Source of the DNA: a virus
Virus record (IMG/VR): IMGVR_UViG_3300031999_000117
Span: 1-33,669 of that record
DNA: 33,669 bases
Reading direction: 5' to 3' (one strand)
Shown one piece after another: positions 21,083-29,954 of the stretch; position 1 is the first letter of the stretch; every line of letters begins with the position of its first letter. A model generated the notes under the pieces. The model did not search any database. It was not told where the DNA came from and worked only from the letters and a program-made list of their open reading frames with translations. Made by a program: the position numbers and the translations under genes.

Positions 21083-21367
21083 ATGAGTCTGAAAAAGAAG
21101 AGGCTGAAGCCAAAGCCGGACGTGAAGCCGGTTAAGGCTTGGCGGCTTGAGCTGGGGCCAACGTTCTCGAAGGAAACCGTTGATCTGAGGCTATCGGAGG
21201 GGTACACGCATTACGCGTACCCGGATGGGCGGATGTTCAAGATCCAGCCAGTCGGCTACCCGTGCAAGGGGATAAAGCTGGAGTGGCTTGAGGCAACCAA
21301 ACAGTACATGCTGGTGGCGGTCATGGAGCCTGGTTGGGCGCCTGCTGAGACGCACAAGAAAAAGTAG
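21083..21367 (+). CDS. Hypothetical basic protein
   Basis: A 94-residue protein from ATG 21083, with AGAGGTG nine bases upstream. The N terminus is Lys/Pro-rich (LKKKRLKPKPDVKPVKAWR), then beta-rich (TVDLRLSEGYTHYAYPDGRMFKIQPVGYPCKG), ending in Lys. Function unknown. Confidence 0.6.
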   Translation: MSLKKKRLKPKPDVKPVKAWRLELGPTFSKETVDLRLSEGYTHYAYPDGRMFKIQPVGYPCKGIKLEWLEATKQYMLVAVMEPGWAPAETHKKK

Positions 21368-21406
21368 CTATTGCGCGTACCTATAGCCAGAATTTGGGTT
21401 AGCTTC

Positions 21407-21432
21407 CATTTTTGTTTTGTTTTTTCTTTCTC
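21407..21432 (+). terminator. T-rich terminator before the connector genes
   Basis: CATTTTTGTTTTGTTTTTTCTTTC is a long T-tract in the spacer 21368-21452. It separates the membrane/basic protein genes from the neck operon. Confidence 0.55.
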
Positions 21433-21452
21433 CAATTCATGAGGTTTAAAGC

Positions 21453-22064
21453 ATGGTTTACCTTTCAAAAACAGAGATCAAGGACAATAGTAAGATCACG
21501 TTCACGGATCTGGGTTACGCGTCTGACGCCCTGTACGACACGTTCCTGGACACCGTCATAGTCCTCGCGGACGGCATAATTGACAATTACTGTCGTGTTC
21601 CTGCCGGGTTCTTTGAGGCGGCTGGCCTTGCGCTGTCGAATGAGCTTCTTGACTATTGCTATCCGTGGCTGAGCCTGCGGTACTTTCCTGTCGTGTCGGT
21701 TTCGAAGGTTGAGTACAACAGCGCCGGCTACGGCCAAACGGCGTCTTGGGTCACGGTTGTTGAGCCTAACTACATGGTGAAGCTGCCTGAGGGCTTATTG
21801 ATGTTGGTGAACAAGACTCCCGCGGTGATCGAGAACAGCGTGCGAGTGAGCTATACGGCTGGGTATAGTGCTGTGCCTTCGGCGATTAAGCAGGTGGCTA
21901 TTCAGCTTTGCTGTAACGCCTTGCACGTGGTTCTCCAAAGAAAGATTAATCCGGTGATCCGTCAGGACGAGTTCACGCTTAGGCTCTTGAGCAGCGACAT
22001 CCTCACGAGGGAGCTGCAGACTGTGCTTAGTCCCTTCGTTCACAGGTCGACGGGCACGGGCTAG
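21453..22064 (+). CDS. Head-tail connector (gp6-like)
   Basis: A 203-residue protein of the head-completion (HK97 gp6/YqbG-like) type: a helical N-terminal part (ASDALYDTFLDTVIVLADGIIDNYC), a strand part (PVVSVSKVEYNS, SWVTVVEPNYMVKLP, VRVSYTAGYSAVPSAIKQVAIQLCCNALH), the GY-x-AVP-x-IK-x-A signature and a helical end. It binds the portal. ATG 21453 is preceded by GAGGTTT. Confidence 0.75.
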   Translation: MVYLSKTEIKDNSKITFTDLGYASDALYDTFLDTVIVLADGIIDNYCRVPAGFFEAAGLALSNELLDYCYPWLSLRYFPVVSVSKVEYNSAGYGQTASWVTVVEPNYMVKLPEGLLMLVNKTPAVIENSVRVSYTAGYSAVPSAIKQVAIQLCCNALHVVLQRKINPVIRQDEFTLRLLSSDILTRELQTVLSPFVHRSTGTG

Positions 22065-22067
22065 GCC

Positions 22068-22490
22068 ATGATCACAGTCGAAATCAAGACGAGCGGCCCT
22101 GACCTTAAACAAGTCGCAGAAAGGCTTGCTGGGCCGGTGCGGCAGCGTTTCATCGAGCTCTTGGCAGACGTGACCTATAGCACTATGCGCGAGTTGGCGC
22201 CCGTCCGAACAGGGTTCATGCGTGAATCCATCCGTAAATCCATCGGCGTCGGTGAGGCGTACGTGGACGTCACAGACCCGAAGGCCGTGTTTGTCGAGTA
22301 TGGTACTAGGCCTCACATGATTTATCCTGTTAACGCGAGTTGCCTGGCGTTCTTTGCCGGCGGCCGCATGATCTTCACAAAGTATGTTTCGCATCCTGGG
22401 ACTAAGCCCCAGCCGTTTGTGCGATTCGCGGCTGAGGAGGCTCAAAGAAGAATTCCTGAGACCTGGGAGCAGGCGTTCAAGGAAGTATAA
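22068..22490 (+). CDS. Neck/tail completion protein (HK97 gp10-like)
   Basis: A 140-residue protein with the signature ELAPVRTGFMRESI and VEYGTRPHMIYP, and HPGTKPQPFVRFAAEE, all typical of HK97 gp10-like head-tail joining proteins. It is located between connector and terminator as in many siphoviruses. Confidence 0.85.
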   Translation: MITVEIKTSGPDLKQVAERLAGPVRQRFIELLADVTYSTMRELAPVRTGFMRESIRKSIGVGEAYVDVTDPKAVFVEYGTRPHMIYPVNASCLAFFAGGRMIFTKYVSHPGTKPQPFVRFAAEEAQRRIPETWEQAFKEV

Positions 22491-22495
22491 CAGTA

Positions 22496-22918
22496 ATGGG
22501 CTTCTACACGAATTTTCAAGCAATCTTCGCTAGGGTCAAGGCCGACCTTGAGGCGAAGACGAACATCAAAGCGGTTAGCCTCGGCGAGGCCTTCCGTCTT
22601 ACGAGTTTGCCCTTGGCCATAATCAATCCTGAGGAGACCCTGATCGAGCAGGAGACGATGGGCGAGGCTTTGCTCTGCAAGATCAACTTCAGCGTGATTC
22701 TCATTATCCGTGAGACGGAGCCCTCGGACTGGTTCACGGAGATCCTCACGGTTCTTGCGGATGCTTTTGACGCCATAGTGGCTGACAGAACCTTGAATGG
22801 AACTGTGAAGGACACGATTCCGACGCTGTTCAGCCCCGGCGAGATCAAGATGCAGAACAAGCTGTACTATGGTGGGGTCGTACGCTTCCAGAGTTCGCTC
22901 GAGTACACGCCTGCGTGA
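22496..22918 (+). CDS. Tail terminator/neck protein
   Basis: A 140-residue protein. A helical N-terminal part (FQAIFARVKADLEAKTNIKAV) is followed by strands (LPLAIINPEETL, INFSVILIIRET), another helix (FTEILTVLADAFDAIVAD) and a strand end (NKLYYGGVVRFQSSLEY). This order and the position between gp10-like and tail tube suit a tail terminator. Confidence 0.65.
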   Translation: MGFYTNFQAIFARVKADLEAKTNIKAVSLGEAFRLTSLPLAIINPEETLIEQETMGEALLCKINFSVILIIRETEPSDWFTEILTVLADAFDAIVADRTLNGTVKDTIPTLFSPGEIKMQNKLYYGGVVRFQSSLEYTPA

Positions 22919-22924
22919 TCGGCT

Positions 22925-23272
22925 TTGGTCGTTGAGAAGCGTTTCACCGAGCTTCTTGGCTGCGACAAGAAGATGTCGATCCTGATGGATGAGAATCAGG
23001 GTTTTTGGGAGTGGTACCACATTGAACCCGTGCGGGTTGGTAAAGGGTTCTTTGGGCTTCCATGTAGGGAGCTGTGTGGCTTCGACTTGAAGAGGGTTCA
23101 CCTGACGTGCCTTCACTGCAGGGCTAGGCGCGTGGCTTTGGGCTTGTTGCCTCCCCTGTTTCCGGTTTACCTGCATTTCTGGACGGTTCGGGTGCAGGGC
23201 AGGCGCTTCGCTTTGCTCAAGGATCAGGTGATCAAGTGGCTGGCTTCGATAATCGAGTTGCTGGCTGACTAG
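22925..23272 (+). CDS. Cys-motif protein, copy 2
   Basis: A 115-residue paralog of 20298-20684, with C-x3-CGFDLKRVHLTC-x2-C and a C-terminal helix (FALLKDQVIKWLASIIELL). TTG 22925 is the likely start. Its location between neck and tail tube, several genes away from copy 1, is unusual. Confidence 0.6.
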   Translation: MVVEKRFTELLGCDKKMSILMDENQGFWEWYHIEPVRVGKGFFGLPCRELCGFDLKRVHLTCLHCRARRVALGLLPPLFPVYLHFWTVRVQGRRFALLKDQVIKWLASIIELLAD

Positions 23273-23323
23273 TCCTTTCGGGCTGGTTTCGCGTGAACAA
23301 AAATAATGGAGGTAGAGGAAAAA

Positions 23324-23707
23324 ATGGGTTTGATTGGAAGAAACGGCGTCATCACAATCGGTGGCACAGTTGTGGGCAGCGTCAAAAACATGAACTTGGA
23401 CGTCAGCGCGGAGAAGCTGAAAGAATACGTGATGGGCAGCGACCTGCCTGACAGTTTGAACGCTGGGAACAAGAGCTTCACTTTCAGCATCGAGAAACTG
23501 TTTGTTGACAGTACGCACATAAATCAGGTGCTTGCTGGGACTCCGGTCACGATAATATTCAGTCCGGAAGGCTCGGCAGCGGGCAAGTGGAAGTACACGG
23601 TCAACAGTGTAGTACTCGACAAGGCTTCGATTAAGCAGGCTCAGGGCGGCTACGTGATGCACAATGTTACAGGAGAGGGCATGAGCCTAACGATTAACTC
23701 GACTTAG
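23324..23707 (+). CDS. Tail tube (major tail) protein
   Basis: A 127-residue protein. ATG 23324 chosen because GGAGGTAGAGG lies just upstream; ATG 23306 overlaps it. Beta-rich with the tail-tube pattern GLIGRNGVITIGGTVVGSVKNMNLDVSAEKLKEYVMGSD, NKSFTFSIEKLFVD and a strand end GYVMHNVTGEGMSLTI. It builds the tail tube hexamers. Its position before the chaperone genes is classic. Confidence 0.8.
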   Translation: MGLIGRNGVITIGGTVVGSVKNMNLDVSAEKLKEYVMGSDLPDSLNAGNKSFTFSIEKLFVDSTHINQVLAGTPVTIIFSPEGSAAGKWKYTVNSVVLDKASIKQAQGGYVMHNVTGEGMSLTINST

Positions 23708-23732
23708 GCGCCGTGACTGGAGAGTGGATTCA

Positions 23733-24158
23733 GTGAGTACAGAAGACGAGAAGAAGCGCGTAGAAGGGTACCAGAAGGCTCTTGACGCGGACGATGCTGA
23801 GGACGTTGCGAAGGGCAAGCTGTTCGACCCGAGGGATCTACTACATGAAGCCAAATCTATGCACCAGAAGTATCACAAGCGGCTTGGGCTTGTGAACTAC
23901 AATGTCCTGTCGTTTGATGAGCTGATGGGTCTGAGCGCGATAACTAACAAAAGTGAGAGTAGCAAAACTATGCTGTGGATGATGCTGAACAGGGCGTACC
24001 CGGACTTGCGGAAGGAGGATATTGGCAAGTTCCCGGGGACGAAGGTCGCGGAGCTGCTAAGGTTGCTTACGAAGGACGACGATTTTTTGCCGTCAACACA
24101 GGAGCCTACGTCGAAGCCGTTGAAGAGTGGATCAGGCAGAACCAGGACGCGCAAGTGA
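23733..24158 (+). CDS. Tail assembly chaperone, zero-frame product (gpG-like)
   Basis: A 141-residue protein from GTG 23733 (GTG 23724 is an alternative). It is charged and helical (EDEKKRVEGYQKALDADDAEDVAKGKLFDPRDLLHEA, NVLSFDELMGLSAI) with a Lys/Arg/Ser tail after the slip site. Located between tail tube and tape measure, it matches gpG-type chaperones, which coat the tape measure protein. It contains the slippery heptamer at 24083-24089. Confidence 0.75.
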   Translation: MSTEDEKKRVEGYQKALDADDAEDVAKGKLFDPRDLLHEAKSMHQKYHKRLGLVNYNVLSFDELMGLSAITNKSESSKTMLWMMLNRAYPDLRKEDIGKFPGTKVAELLRLLTKDDDFLPSTQEPTSKPLKSGSGRTRTRK

Positions 24159-24295
24159 TCGGGCTTTTGATGCACGAGTTTCCCCAGTTTTCTTTTAGGA
24201 ATATTGGAGAGTTGACGGTTTTTCAGAAGGAGTTCCTGCTGGGCTGGCTGGCCTGGTGGGGCAAGTTGAAGTCGGGTAAAGACGATGACGACTGA
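23733..24295 (+). CDS. Tail assembly chaperone, -1 frameshift product (gpGT-like)
   Basis: The fusion reads LLTKDDDFF then AVNTGAYVEAVEEWIRQNQDAQVIGLLMHEFPQFSFRNIGELTVFQKEFLLGWLAWWGKL, 187 residues in all. The -1 frame is open from before the slip site to TGA 24293. It has no convincing independent start near the slip site, and it overlaps the tape measure ATG 24285. The T domain binds the tail tube protein in lambda-like systems. Confidence 0.75.
24083..24089 (+). promoter_or_regulatory. Programmed -1 frameshift site T TTT TTG
   Basis: In the zero frame the codons are GAT TTT TTG, giving the heptamer T-TTT-TTG (X-XXY-YYZ). Slipping back one base moves ribosomes into a frame open to 24295. 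This is the standard arrangement for gpG/gpGT in tailed phages. Confidence 0.85.
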
Positions 24296-27200
24296 GATAG
24301 GCATCCTGTTGAAGGCGGTTGATGAGGCGAGTGCGGTTCTTAGCGGTGCGGCTGACAAGATCAAGGGAAGCATGGGCGGCGTCGAAGAAGCAAACACTAA
24401 ACTTGATGCGGCACAGAAGAGAACCGAGTTTTCAACGAAGGATCTTGCGGTTGGCTTCAGCGGGGTCGCGACGGCTGGCTTCAGTTTGTTCATGACGATT
24501 GACAGGGTTGAGAAGAGCCAGTTCGCACTTGAGAAAGCCAACCTTGCAGTCACTCGGTCTAACGAAGCCGTTGACCAAGCGCAGAAAAACTACAATGTGG
24601 CCTTGGAGAAGTTTGGCGCTAATAGCGCGCAGGCGAAGGACGCCGCTGACAAGCTTTCCATTGCGCAGCAGGCCAACACTTTAGCTAGTGAAAAGGCGAG
24701 CATGGCTCAGGGCAACGTCAACCAAGCCATGATCCAAGGCGCTTTAACCGTTATTCCTTCGGTGATCACGATGGTTTCAAGTCTGTCGTCGGTGAGGGGG
24801 ATTTTGGAGAGTGTTACTTCGGCGGGAGCCGTTGCTGAGGGGGTTGCGGCTACAGCTACTGCCGCCGCTGCTGGGCCAACAACCGCTCTTACAGGCGCGT
24901 CTTGGGCTTTGAATGCGAGCTTGCTTGCTAACCCTCTTGTCTGGATAGTTATCGCCATCGCCGCTTTTGTTGCCGCTTTGTATCTTGCGTACACGTACTG
25001 CGAGCCCTTCAGGAACGCCATCGACGGCATCGGCGCGGCACTGAAGGATAATCTTGGCAAAGCAGTCGAAGTCATTGGCACAGCACTAACTTGGCTGTGG
25101 AACAACGTTCTGGTGCCCGTCGGGAACTTCATAGGCGCAGTCTTGACAGCTTACATAAACGTTTTGGGGGCAGCATTCACGTGGCTCTACAACAACGCTG
25201 TAAAGCCGCTAGGCGAGGCTCTCTCGTGGCTCTGGAACAACGTTCTGGTTCCACTGGGCAATTTCCTTTACGCTGTTTTCATAGCTGAGCTTCAAGCGTT
25301 GGGAGCTGCTTTCAACTGGCTCGTGGGTGTCTTGCAGCCTGTAATCGATACTATCATGGGCTTCTTCAACGCTGTGAACGGAGCACTTAGCGCAGTTGGT
25401 AACGCTGTCAGTGGCTTCTGCAGTTGGATTGGTGGCGTCGTGTACGGTTCTGCTATGGGAATCGTTGACACAGTTGCTAGCATGACTGGCCAATCTGACG
25501 CTTTGACTGAGGCTTGGGCTGCTAAGAGCGTTGCCGACGTCGACGCAGCGATGAATAGTCAGCTGCAGGCAGTCACCGACTCCTATAACCAGCAGACCGC
25601 GGCGATTGATGCTGCTCTTCAAACGCAGTTAACTCAGATTGACGATTTCTACGTTCAGCAGCAGGCGGACGCGAAAACGGCTTTCGACGCTCAGTACGCG
25701 GAGTTCCTGGCCTTTTATCAGGCGCAACTTGAGCCTGCCCAAGAGACGGAGCTTCAGAAGTTAATCGATAAGTGGACCGAGCATTTTGACACCCAAATAA
25801 GCGACATGAGTGATGCTTACAATCAGCAGATTTCAGACACGAACGCTTTTTACGATGAACTGATTGACGCGGCAAACGAGAAGCTAAGCGCGATTAGAGA
25901 TGCTCGAAAGGAAGACCTTGACGATCTGGAGCTTAACATGCTCTTGGAGAAAGAGGCGCTGGAAGCCGCTCACGACGCAGGCGCCTTGAGCACTGAGGAT
26001 TACAACAAGGCAATCAAGGACATCGAGAAAACCTATAATGACTCGCGCAAAGGATTAAATGATGACTACCGACTGAAAGAGCTTCAGGCTGAGAAGGACA
26101 TCAAGACAGAAACCGAAACCATAAACACTGAACGTGCTGCGAAAGTCGAGGAAATCACGACTACGCACAACGCCAACTTAACGGCGAAGGAGCAAGAGAA
26201 GTCAGATAAACTTGCTGAGATTGATGCAGCCGACAAGAAACTGCGTGAGGATTATGCTACCACTGTGGCCGCGTTGGAGCAGGGCAAGGCAAAGGAAACA
26301 AAGGACGCTGTTGAGGCTGCGGAACTAGCTAAGAAGCATGCGACTGAGAGTTACGAGACGCAGACAAAGGCCATAGTTGAAACAGGCGAGGCAGAGAAAG
26401 CTAGACTCATCAAAGAATCCCAAGACAAGATTGCAGCTGACACTGGCACATGGTCTGACGGGCTAACTAATGCTTGGAGCGGGCTTACCGCTGGAATAGG
26501 CAACTCTTGGCAGGGACTGTGCGACGGTCTTGGCACGTGGTGGAGCGGGGCTAGTTCAGCAATTAGCACGTCAGTCGGAGGTTTCTGCGACGGGGTTAAG
26601 GACTGGTTCAGCGGATTGTCAGCAGCCATAACGGGCGGGAGCATTTGGCCTAACATGCTTGAAAGCATGACTGAACAAGCAACGACTGGCCTTGGCGCGA
26701 TAACCGAAGAGTTCACAAAGTTCAAGGACAAGCTGGTCGGGCAGTTCGAGCTTGTCAAAGCAGGCGCGGACGAGAACCTTCCCGAAGTCGCTAGCCAGTT
26801 CAACGCCGCTTTTGACGCGGGGATGTTCGATGCCGCGGCAAGTGTCGTGCAGGCATTCGCAAACGAGTATGGACTCAGTTTTGACCAAGCTGAACAAATC
26901 ATCAACAAGTTCACTGATGAAGAGAAGAAGGCTTTTGACAAGCAAACTGCCGAGGCTCAGAAGGCGGTTGACGCCCAGATCGCGGCGCATCAGAAGCTTA
27001 GGGACGCGATGCTTGACCACGCGGAGAAGCTGAAAAGCGACTATTTTGACAGGGTGACGTCTCAGAGCGAGTCCTTCATGGCTAGTGTTGACGCTCTTGC
27101 GAGTGGGATGGTTGCTTCCTGGGACAGGATGGGCGGGGCGACGCTTGGCCAGAGTTTGAGCATGAGTTTGGCGATTCAGAAGTTCGCTGACCAGTGGGGC

Positions 27201-28307
27201 TTGAGTTGGGAAGAGGCGCGTAGCATTGTTACTGATGCCGCAACCGGCATTGACGCTGAGATGGCGAAGATTCCGCTGTCGATTGAGCAGCAGCTGATAG
27301 GGAAGGCTCAGGCGGACTTCGAGACTTTCAAGGACTGTTTAACGGGCAAGAGCGCTAGTCTAGCTTCCATCGCCAGCGCCGACGTCGCGGGCATGGCTCG
27401 GAACATCACTGACCTCATAAGCTCGGGTCTCGTTGGCGAGGCACAGGCGGAGATGCAGGCGTTCGTGGACTGCAACACGAGCAAGACTGCGACTATGGTT
27501 ACAGACATAACCGGCATGATGAAGAAGCTGACCACCGACTATAACGCTCAGCTCGCGTTGATGACTGTTGAAGCCGATAGGCTAACGGGCGCACAGAAAA
27601 TTGCGGTTTTGCGGAACATTGATGCTTTAACCGTTGGGTACGAGGCGAAGATGGCGCAGCTTCGGGGCTGGCAGAACCAGCTGCTCACCAGCATGGTATC
27701 CGACGTGGACTCGGCGCTTGCTTCAATCAACGCTCACATGGCGGGAGTCAGCGGCCGAGCTGACGTGTTGATGTCGAAGCTGATGGCCGCAAAACTTTTA
27801 TCCGCTGAAGAGGCGGACCGAATAGCCAGCGCGCTTGCAGCTAAAACTGCTGGCGGCGCAATCCCTTCAGGCGCAGCTTCAACGGCGCCTGGTCCTGAAA
27901 GCATTGGGTTGAAACTGGATGAGCTGGGTCGATGGTTCGAGGAAGTTGGCGGCAGAAAAACTTTTTGGAGCCCTGGAGAGATTGCGAAGATGTTCCCTGG
28001 CTACGGTGAAGGCGGAATTGTCGAATCACCCACGCTGGCCATGTTGGGAGAACGTGGTAGGGAAGCGGTTGTGCCGCTTGACCGGGACACGTTGATGAGG
28101 GCCATAGGCGGGTCTGAGAGGCCTATCGTTAGCATCCAGATTACGGGTCCTCTCGTGGTTGTGGAGGGTTCTGCGGATCGTGCGACTGCTGAGCTCGCCG
28201 CGGTCTTGGTTGAGGAGCGGTTGAGGAGCGTGATTGTTGAGGCGACGAGCAGCGGTGCGCCGTCGACGAGTAAGATGATTAGGATTGGGAACAGGGTGAT
28301 GATGTGA
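24285..28307 (+). CDS. Tape measure protein
   Basis: A 1340-residue protein that sets tail length and is ejected with DNA. It has an N-terminal region (MTTEIGILLKAVDEASAVLSGAADKIKGS), coiled-coil segments at about 75-145, a hydrophobic Ala/Gly-rich region at about 150-245 with membrane-like stretches (LLANPLVWIVIAIAAFVAALYLAY), a WLWNN/WLYNN repeat region (about 268-350), a long heptad coiled coil (400-720) and further repeats of small helices. The C terminus has GYGEGGIVESPTLAMLGERGREAVVPLDRD, a hallmark of tape measure proteins. It is the longest gene in the window; about 4 kb predicts a tail near 200 nm at about 1.5 angstrom per residue. Confidence 0.9.
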   Translation: MTTEIGILLKAVDEASAVLSGAADKIKGSMGGVEEANTKLDAAQKRTEFSTKDLAVGFSGVATAGFSLFMTIDRVEKSQFALEKANLAVTRSNEAVDQAQKNYNVALEKFGANSAQAKDAADKLSIAQQANTLASEKASMAQGNVNQAMIQGALTVIPSVITMVSSLSSVRGILESVTSAGAVAEGVAATATAAAAGPTTALTGASWALNASLLANPLVWIVIAIAAFVAALYLAYTYCEPFRNAIDGIGAALKDNLGKAVEVIGTALTWLWNNVLVPVGNFIGAVLTAYINVLGAAFTWLYNNAVKPLGEALSWLWNNVLVPLGNFLYAVFIAELQALGAAFNWLVGVLQPVIDTIMGFFNAVNGALSAVGNAVSGFCSWIGGVVYGSAMGIVDTVASMTGQSDALTEAWAAKSVADVDAAMNSQLQAVTDSYNQQTAAIDAALQTQLTQIDDFYVQQQADAKTAFDAQYAEFLAFYQAQLEPAQETELQKLIDKWTEHFDTQISDMSDAYNQQISDTNAFYDELIDAANEKLSAIRDARKEDLDDLELNMLLEKEALEAAHDAGALSTEDYNKAIKDIEKTYNDSRKGLNDDYRLKELQAEKDIKTETETINTERAAKVEEITTTHNANLTAKEQEKSDKLAEIDAADKKLREDYATTVAALEQGKAKETKDAVEAAELAKKHATESYETQTKAIVETGEAEKARLIKESQDKIAADTGTWSDGLTNAWSGLTAGIGNSWQGLCDGLGTWWSGASSAISTSVGGFCDGVKDWFSGLSAAITGGSIWPNMLESMTEQATTGLGAITEEFTKFKDKLVGQFELVKAGADENLPEVASQFNAAFDAGMFDAAASVVQAFANEYGLSFDQAEQIINKFTDEEKKAFDKQTAEAQKAVDAQIAAHQKLRDAMLDHAEKLKSDYFDRVTSQSESFMASVDALASGMVASWDRMGGATLGQSLSMSLAIQKFADQWGLSWEEARSIVTDAATGIDAEMAKIPLSIEQQLIGKAQADFETFKDCLTGKSASLASIASADVAGMARNITDLISSGLVGEAQAEMQAFVDCNTSKTATMVTDITGMMKKLTTDYNAQLALMTVEADRLTGAQKIAVLRNIDALTVGYEAKMAQLRGWQNQLLTSMVSDVDSALASINAHMAGVSGRADVLMSKLMAAKLLSAEEADRIASALAAKTAGGAIPSGAASTAPGPESIGLKLDELGRWFEEVGGRKTFWSPGEIAKMFPGYGEGGIVESPTLAMLGERGREAVVPLDRDTLMRAIGGSERPIVSIQITGPLVVVEGSADRATAELAAVLVEERLRSVIVEATSSGAPSTSKMIRIGNRVMM

Positions 28308-29320
28308 CGCTTTTAAGCGAGCAGGTACGAGACCTGTTGACGGAAGATAACCTTGTCAACGATCCGGCGAGTTACTCTACGGCCAGCGTCACGTTTGTGA
28401 CTTTGAAGGATTTCGGCAACGTTGTTGTGCCGGCGGCTGGTCTTGTGCTTGTGAAGTACAATCACTCCGGCACTCAAGCTGCCACGCGAACCCGAATCAG
28501 GATAAAGATAGGTGGAATCTACGCTTTTACTACTATGCAGTTGACTACGCCTTCTACAACGTATTCTTTCATCTGCTACTTGGCGGCTGGAACGTACGCT
28601 GTGCTCGCGGAGGGCATGGCAAACGGCGGAACCCTGTCTATGGGCGGTTTTCAGCTTGGCTTCGTCAGCTTCAGCGACCTTCAAGGCTCTGTGCTTGCTG
28701 TTTACGCTGCTGGAATCAGCAAAACGACAACCGTAAGATTAACTCCTCTTGGCGCCATCAAGAACACTGTGTACTGCATCACCGCCTACGCGACTACTGC
28801 TGGCGCGCAAACGAACATGGAGAACAGCGGCGAATCCTTGACTAACGGCGTTCAAGTTCTTCTTGACGGGGTTCAGCAGGCATGGCATGAAAGGTATGCG
28901 GGTGACGCTCAAAACGACATGCCGGCAGGCGGGAAATGCTATGTATCGGCTTCTGCGGGAACAAGTCACACGGTGACCGTGACGAAGGACAATGTCAACA
29001 CAGTTGTCAACGTCAGCGTCGCTGTTTGCCCGTGGATTCTTCCGACCGCGGTTTTTGAGTCTGTCACGTTTGATTTTCCTCAGGGCAGCACGGCTTACGT
29101 GGTTGCTGAGCCCCTGGATGGTAACCCGACGAAGTTTGTGGGCGCTGGGAAGGAGCGCGCAGCAACATTCGGCGTATCTGACGACTATTATGGTTCCTCT
29201 TCTGCCGTGGACTTGGTGGTTTTTAGCTACACGTTTGAGGTCGTCAAGGTCGGGGGCTGCGGGGTTTTTGTGAGCGGCTTGGGCGGCTGCGTTAGCCACT
29301 TGGCGGTGGATGTTCGATGA
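28304..29320 (+). CDS. Distal tail/tail-tip protein
   Basis: A 338-residue, almost purely beta protein from GTG 28304, overlapping the tape measure end. Thr/Ser/Gly-rich strands (YSTASVTFVTLKDFGNVVVPAAGLVLVKYNHSG) and a middle jelly-roll-like part (TVTVTKDNVNTVVNVSVAV) point to a tail-tip or distal tail ring. It takes the position of Dit-type proteins, but I see no signature. Confidence 0.6.
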   Translation: MTLLSEQVRDLLTEDNLVNDPASYSTASVTFVTLKDFGNVVVPAAGLVLVKYNHSGTQAATRTRIRIKIGGIYAFTTMQLTTPSTTYSFICYLAAGTYAVLAEGMANGGTLSMGGFQLGFVSFSDLQGSVLAVYAAGISKTTTVRLTPLGAIKNTVYCITAYATTAGAQTNMENSGESLTNGVQVLLDGVQQAWHERYAGDAQNDMPAGGKCYVSASAGTSHTVTVTKDNVNTVVNVSVAVCPWILPTAVFESVTFDFPQGSTAYVVAEPLDGNPTKFVGAGKERAATFGVSDDYYGSSSAVDLVVFSYTFEVVKVGGCGVFVSGLGGCVSHLAVDVR

Positions 29321-29589
29321 TTAGGTTAACGAGTGTAAGCACGGATTCCCATGGGACCGTACTCACCTTCCTCTTCGACAGGAATGGCGAGGATCAGAGC
29401 ATTAGTTTTCTCTTGTCTGACGTGTTGGAGCGCTTGAAAATCGTCAAGAAGAATCTGGGCAGGCCTGTTGTCTTGGCAGATGCAAAGCTGGTCATAATAC
29501 AAATCATTAACGAGGTTCGGGATGGGAAGAGCTGCCTTTCGGAGCGTTTTGACCTTAGCCAATTCGTAGGGGTGGATCTTGAAGCTTGA
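29317..29589 (+). CDS. Hypothetical tail-module protein
   Basis: A 90-residue protein in an ATGA overlap. Beta hairpin N terminus (RLTSVSTDSHGTVLTFLFDRNGEDQSISFLL) and a helical rest (DVLERLKIVKKNLGRPVVLADAKLVIIQIINEV). Function unknown. Confidence 0.6.
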   Translation: MIRLTSVSTDSHGTVLTFLFDRNGEDQSISFLLSDVLERLKIVKKNLGRPVVLADAKLVIIQIINEVRDGKSCLSERFDLSQFVGVDLEA

Positions 29590-29948
29590 CCGTCTTGGTT
29601 GACACTTATAGCTTGAAGAGCAAGCACTTGACCGATGACGTCGTGCTCGTCGCTGCGGACTGGGTCGAATGGGAGTCCGGCGTGGTAGCGAAGAAGCGGA
29701 AGGTCTACGGCGCCAAGGGACAGTGGACTTTCAGTCTGTACGAGTCTGGCGTATCCTGGGCTAGCAGCGCGGCGAAGTATCTTCGGGATAAGGCCAAGAG
29801 CGGGGGCACAGTGGTTTTGGCGGTTGATGAGGGGGCAAGATTCAGTTTGAACAGCACGACCTGCTACGTTGTTGGGGCTTCGTCGAGTTTTCCGTTGACT
29901 GGCACGGTGAACATGCACTATTTCACGGTTACGTTTAGGGAGGTGTAA
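29586..29948 (+). CDS. Hypothetical beta-rich tail protein
   Basis: A 120-residue protein from TTG 29586 (TTGA overlap). Beta-rich (DDVVLVAADWVEWESGVVAKKRKVYGAKGQWTFSLYESG and TVVLAVDEGARFSLN, NMHYFTVTFREV). Possibly a baseplate component of the siphovirus-like tail tip. Confidence 0.6.
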   Translation: MTVLVDTYSLKSKHLTDDVVLVAADWVEWESGVVAKKRKVYGAKGQWTFSLYESGVSWASSAAKYLRDKAKSGGTVVLAVDEGARFSLNSTTCYVVGASSSFPLTGTVNMHYFTVTFREV

Positions 29949-29954
29949 GAGAGA

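Noticed and set aside
22442-23662. 406-codon minus-strand ORF opposite neck and tail-tube genes
   Set aside because: The four plus-strand genes there have recognisable folds and ribosome sites; no minus-strand start or motif is visible.
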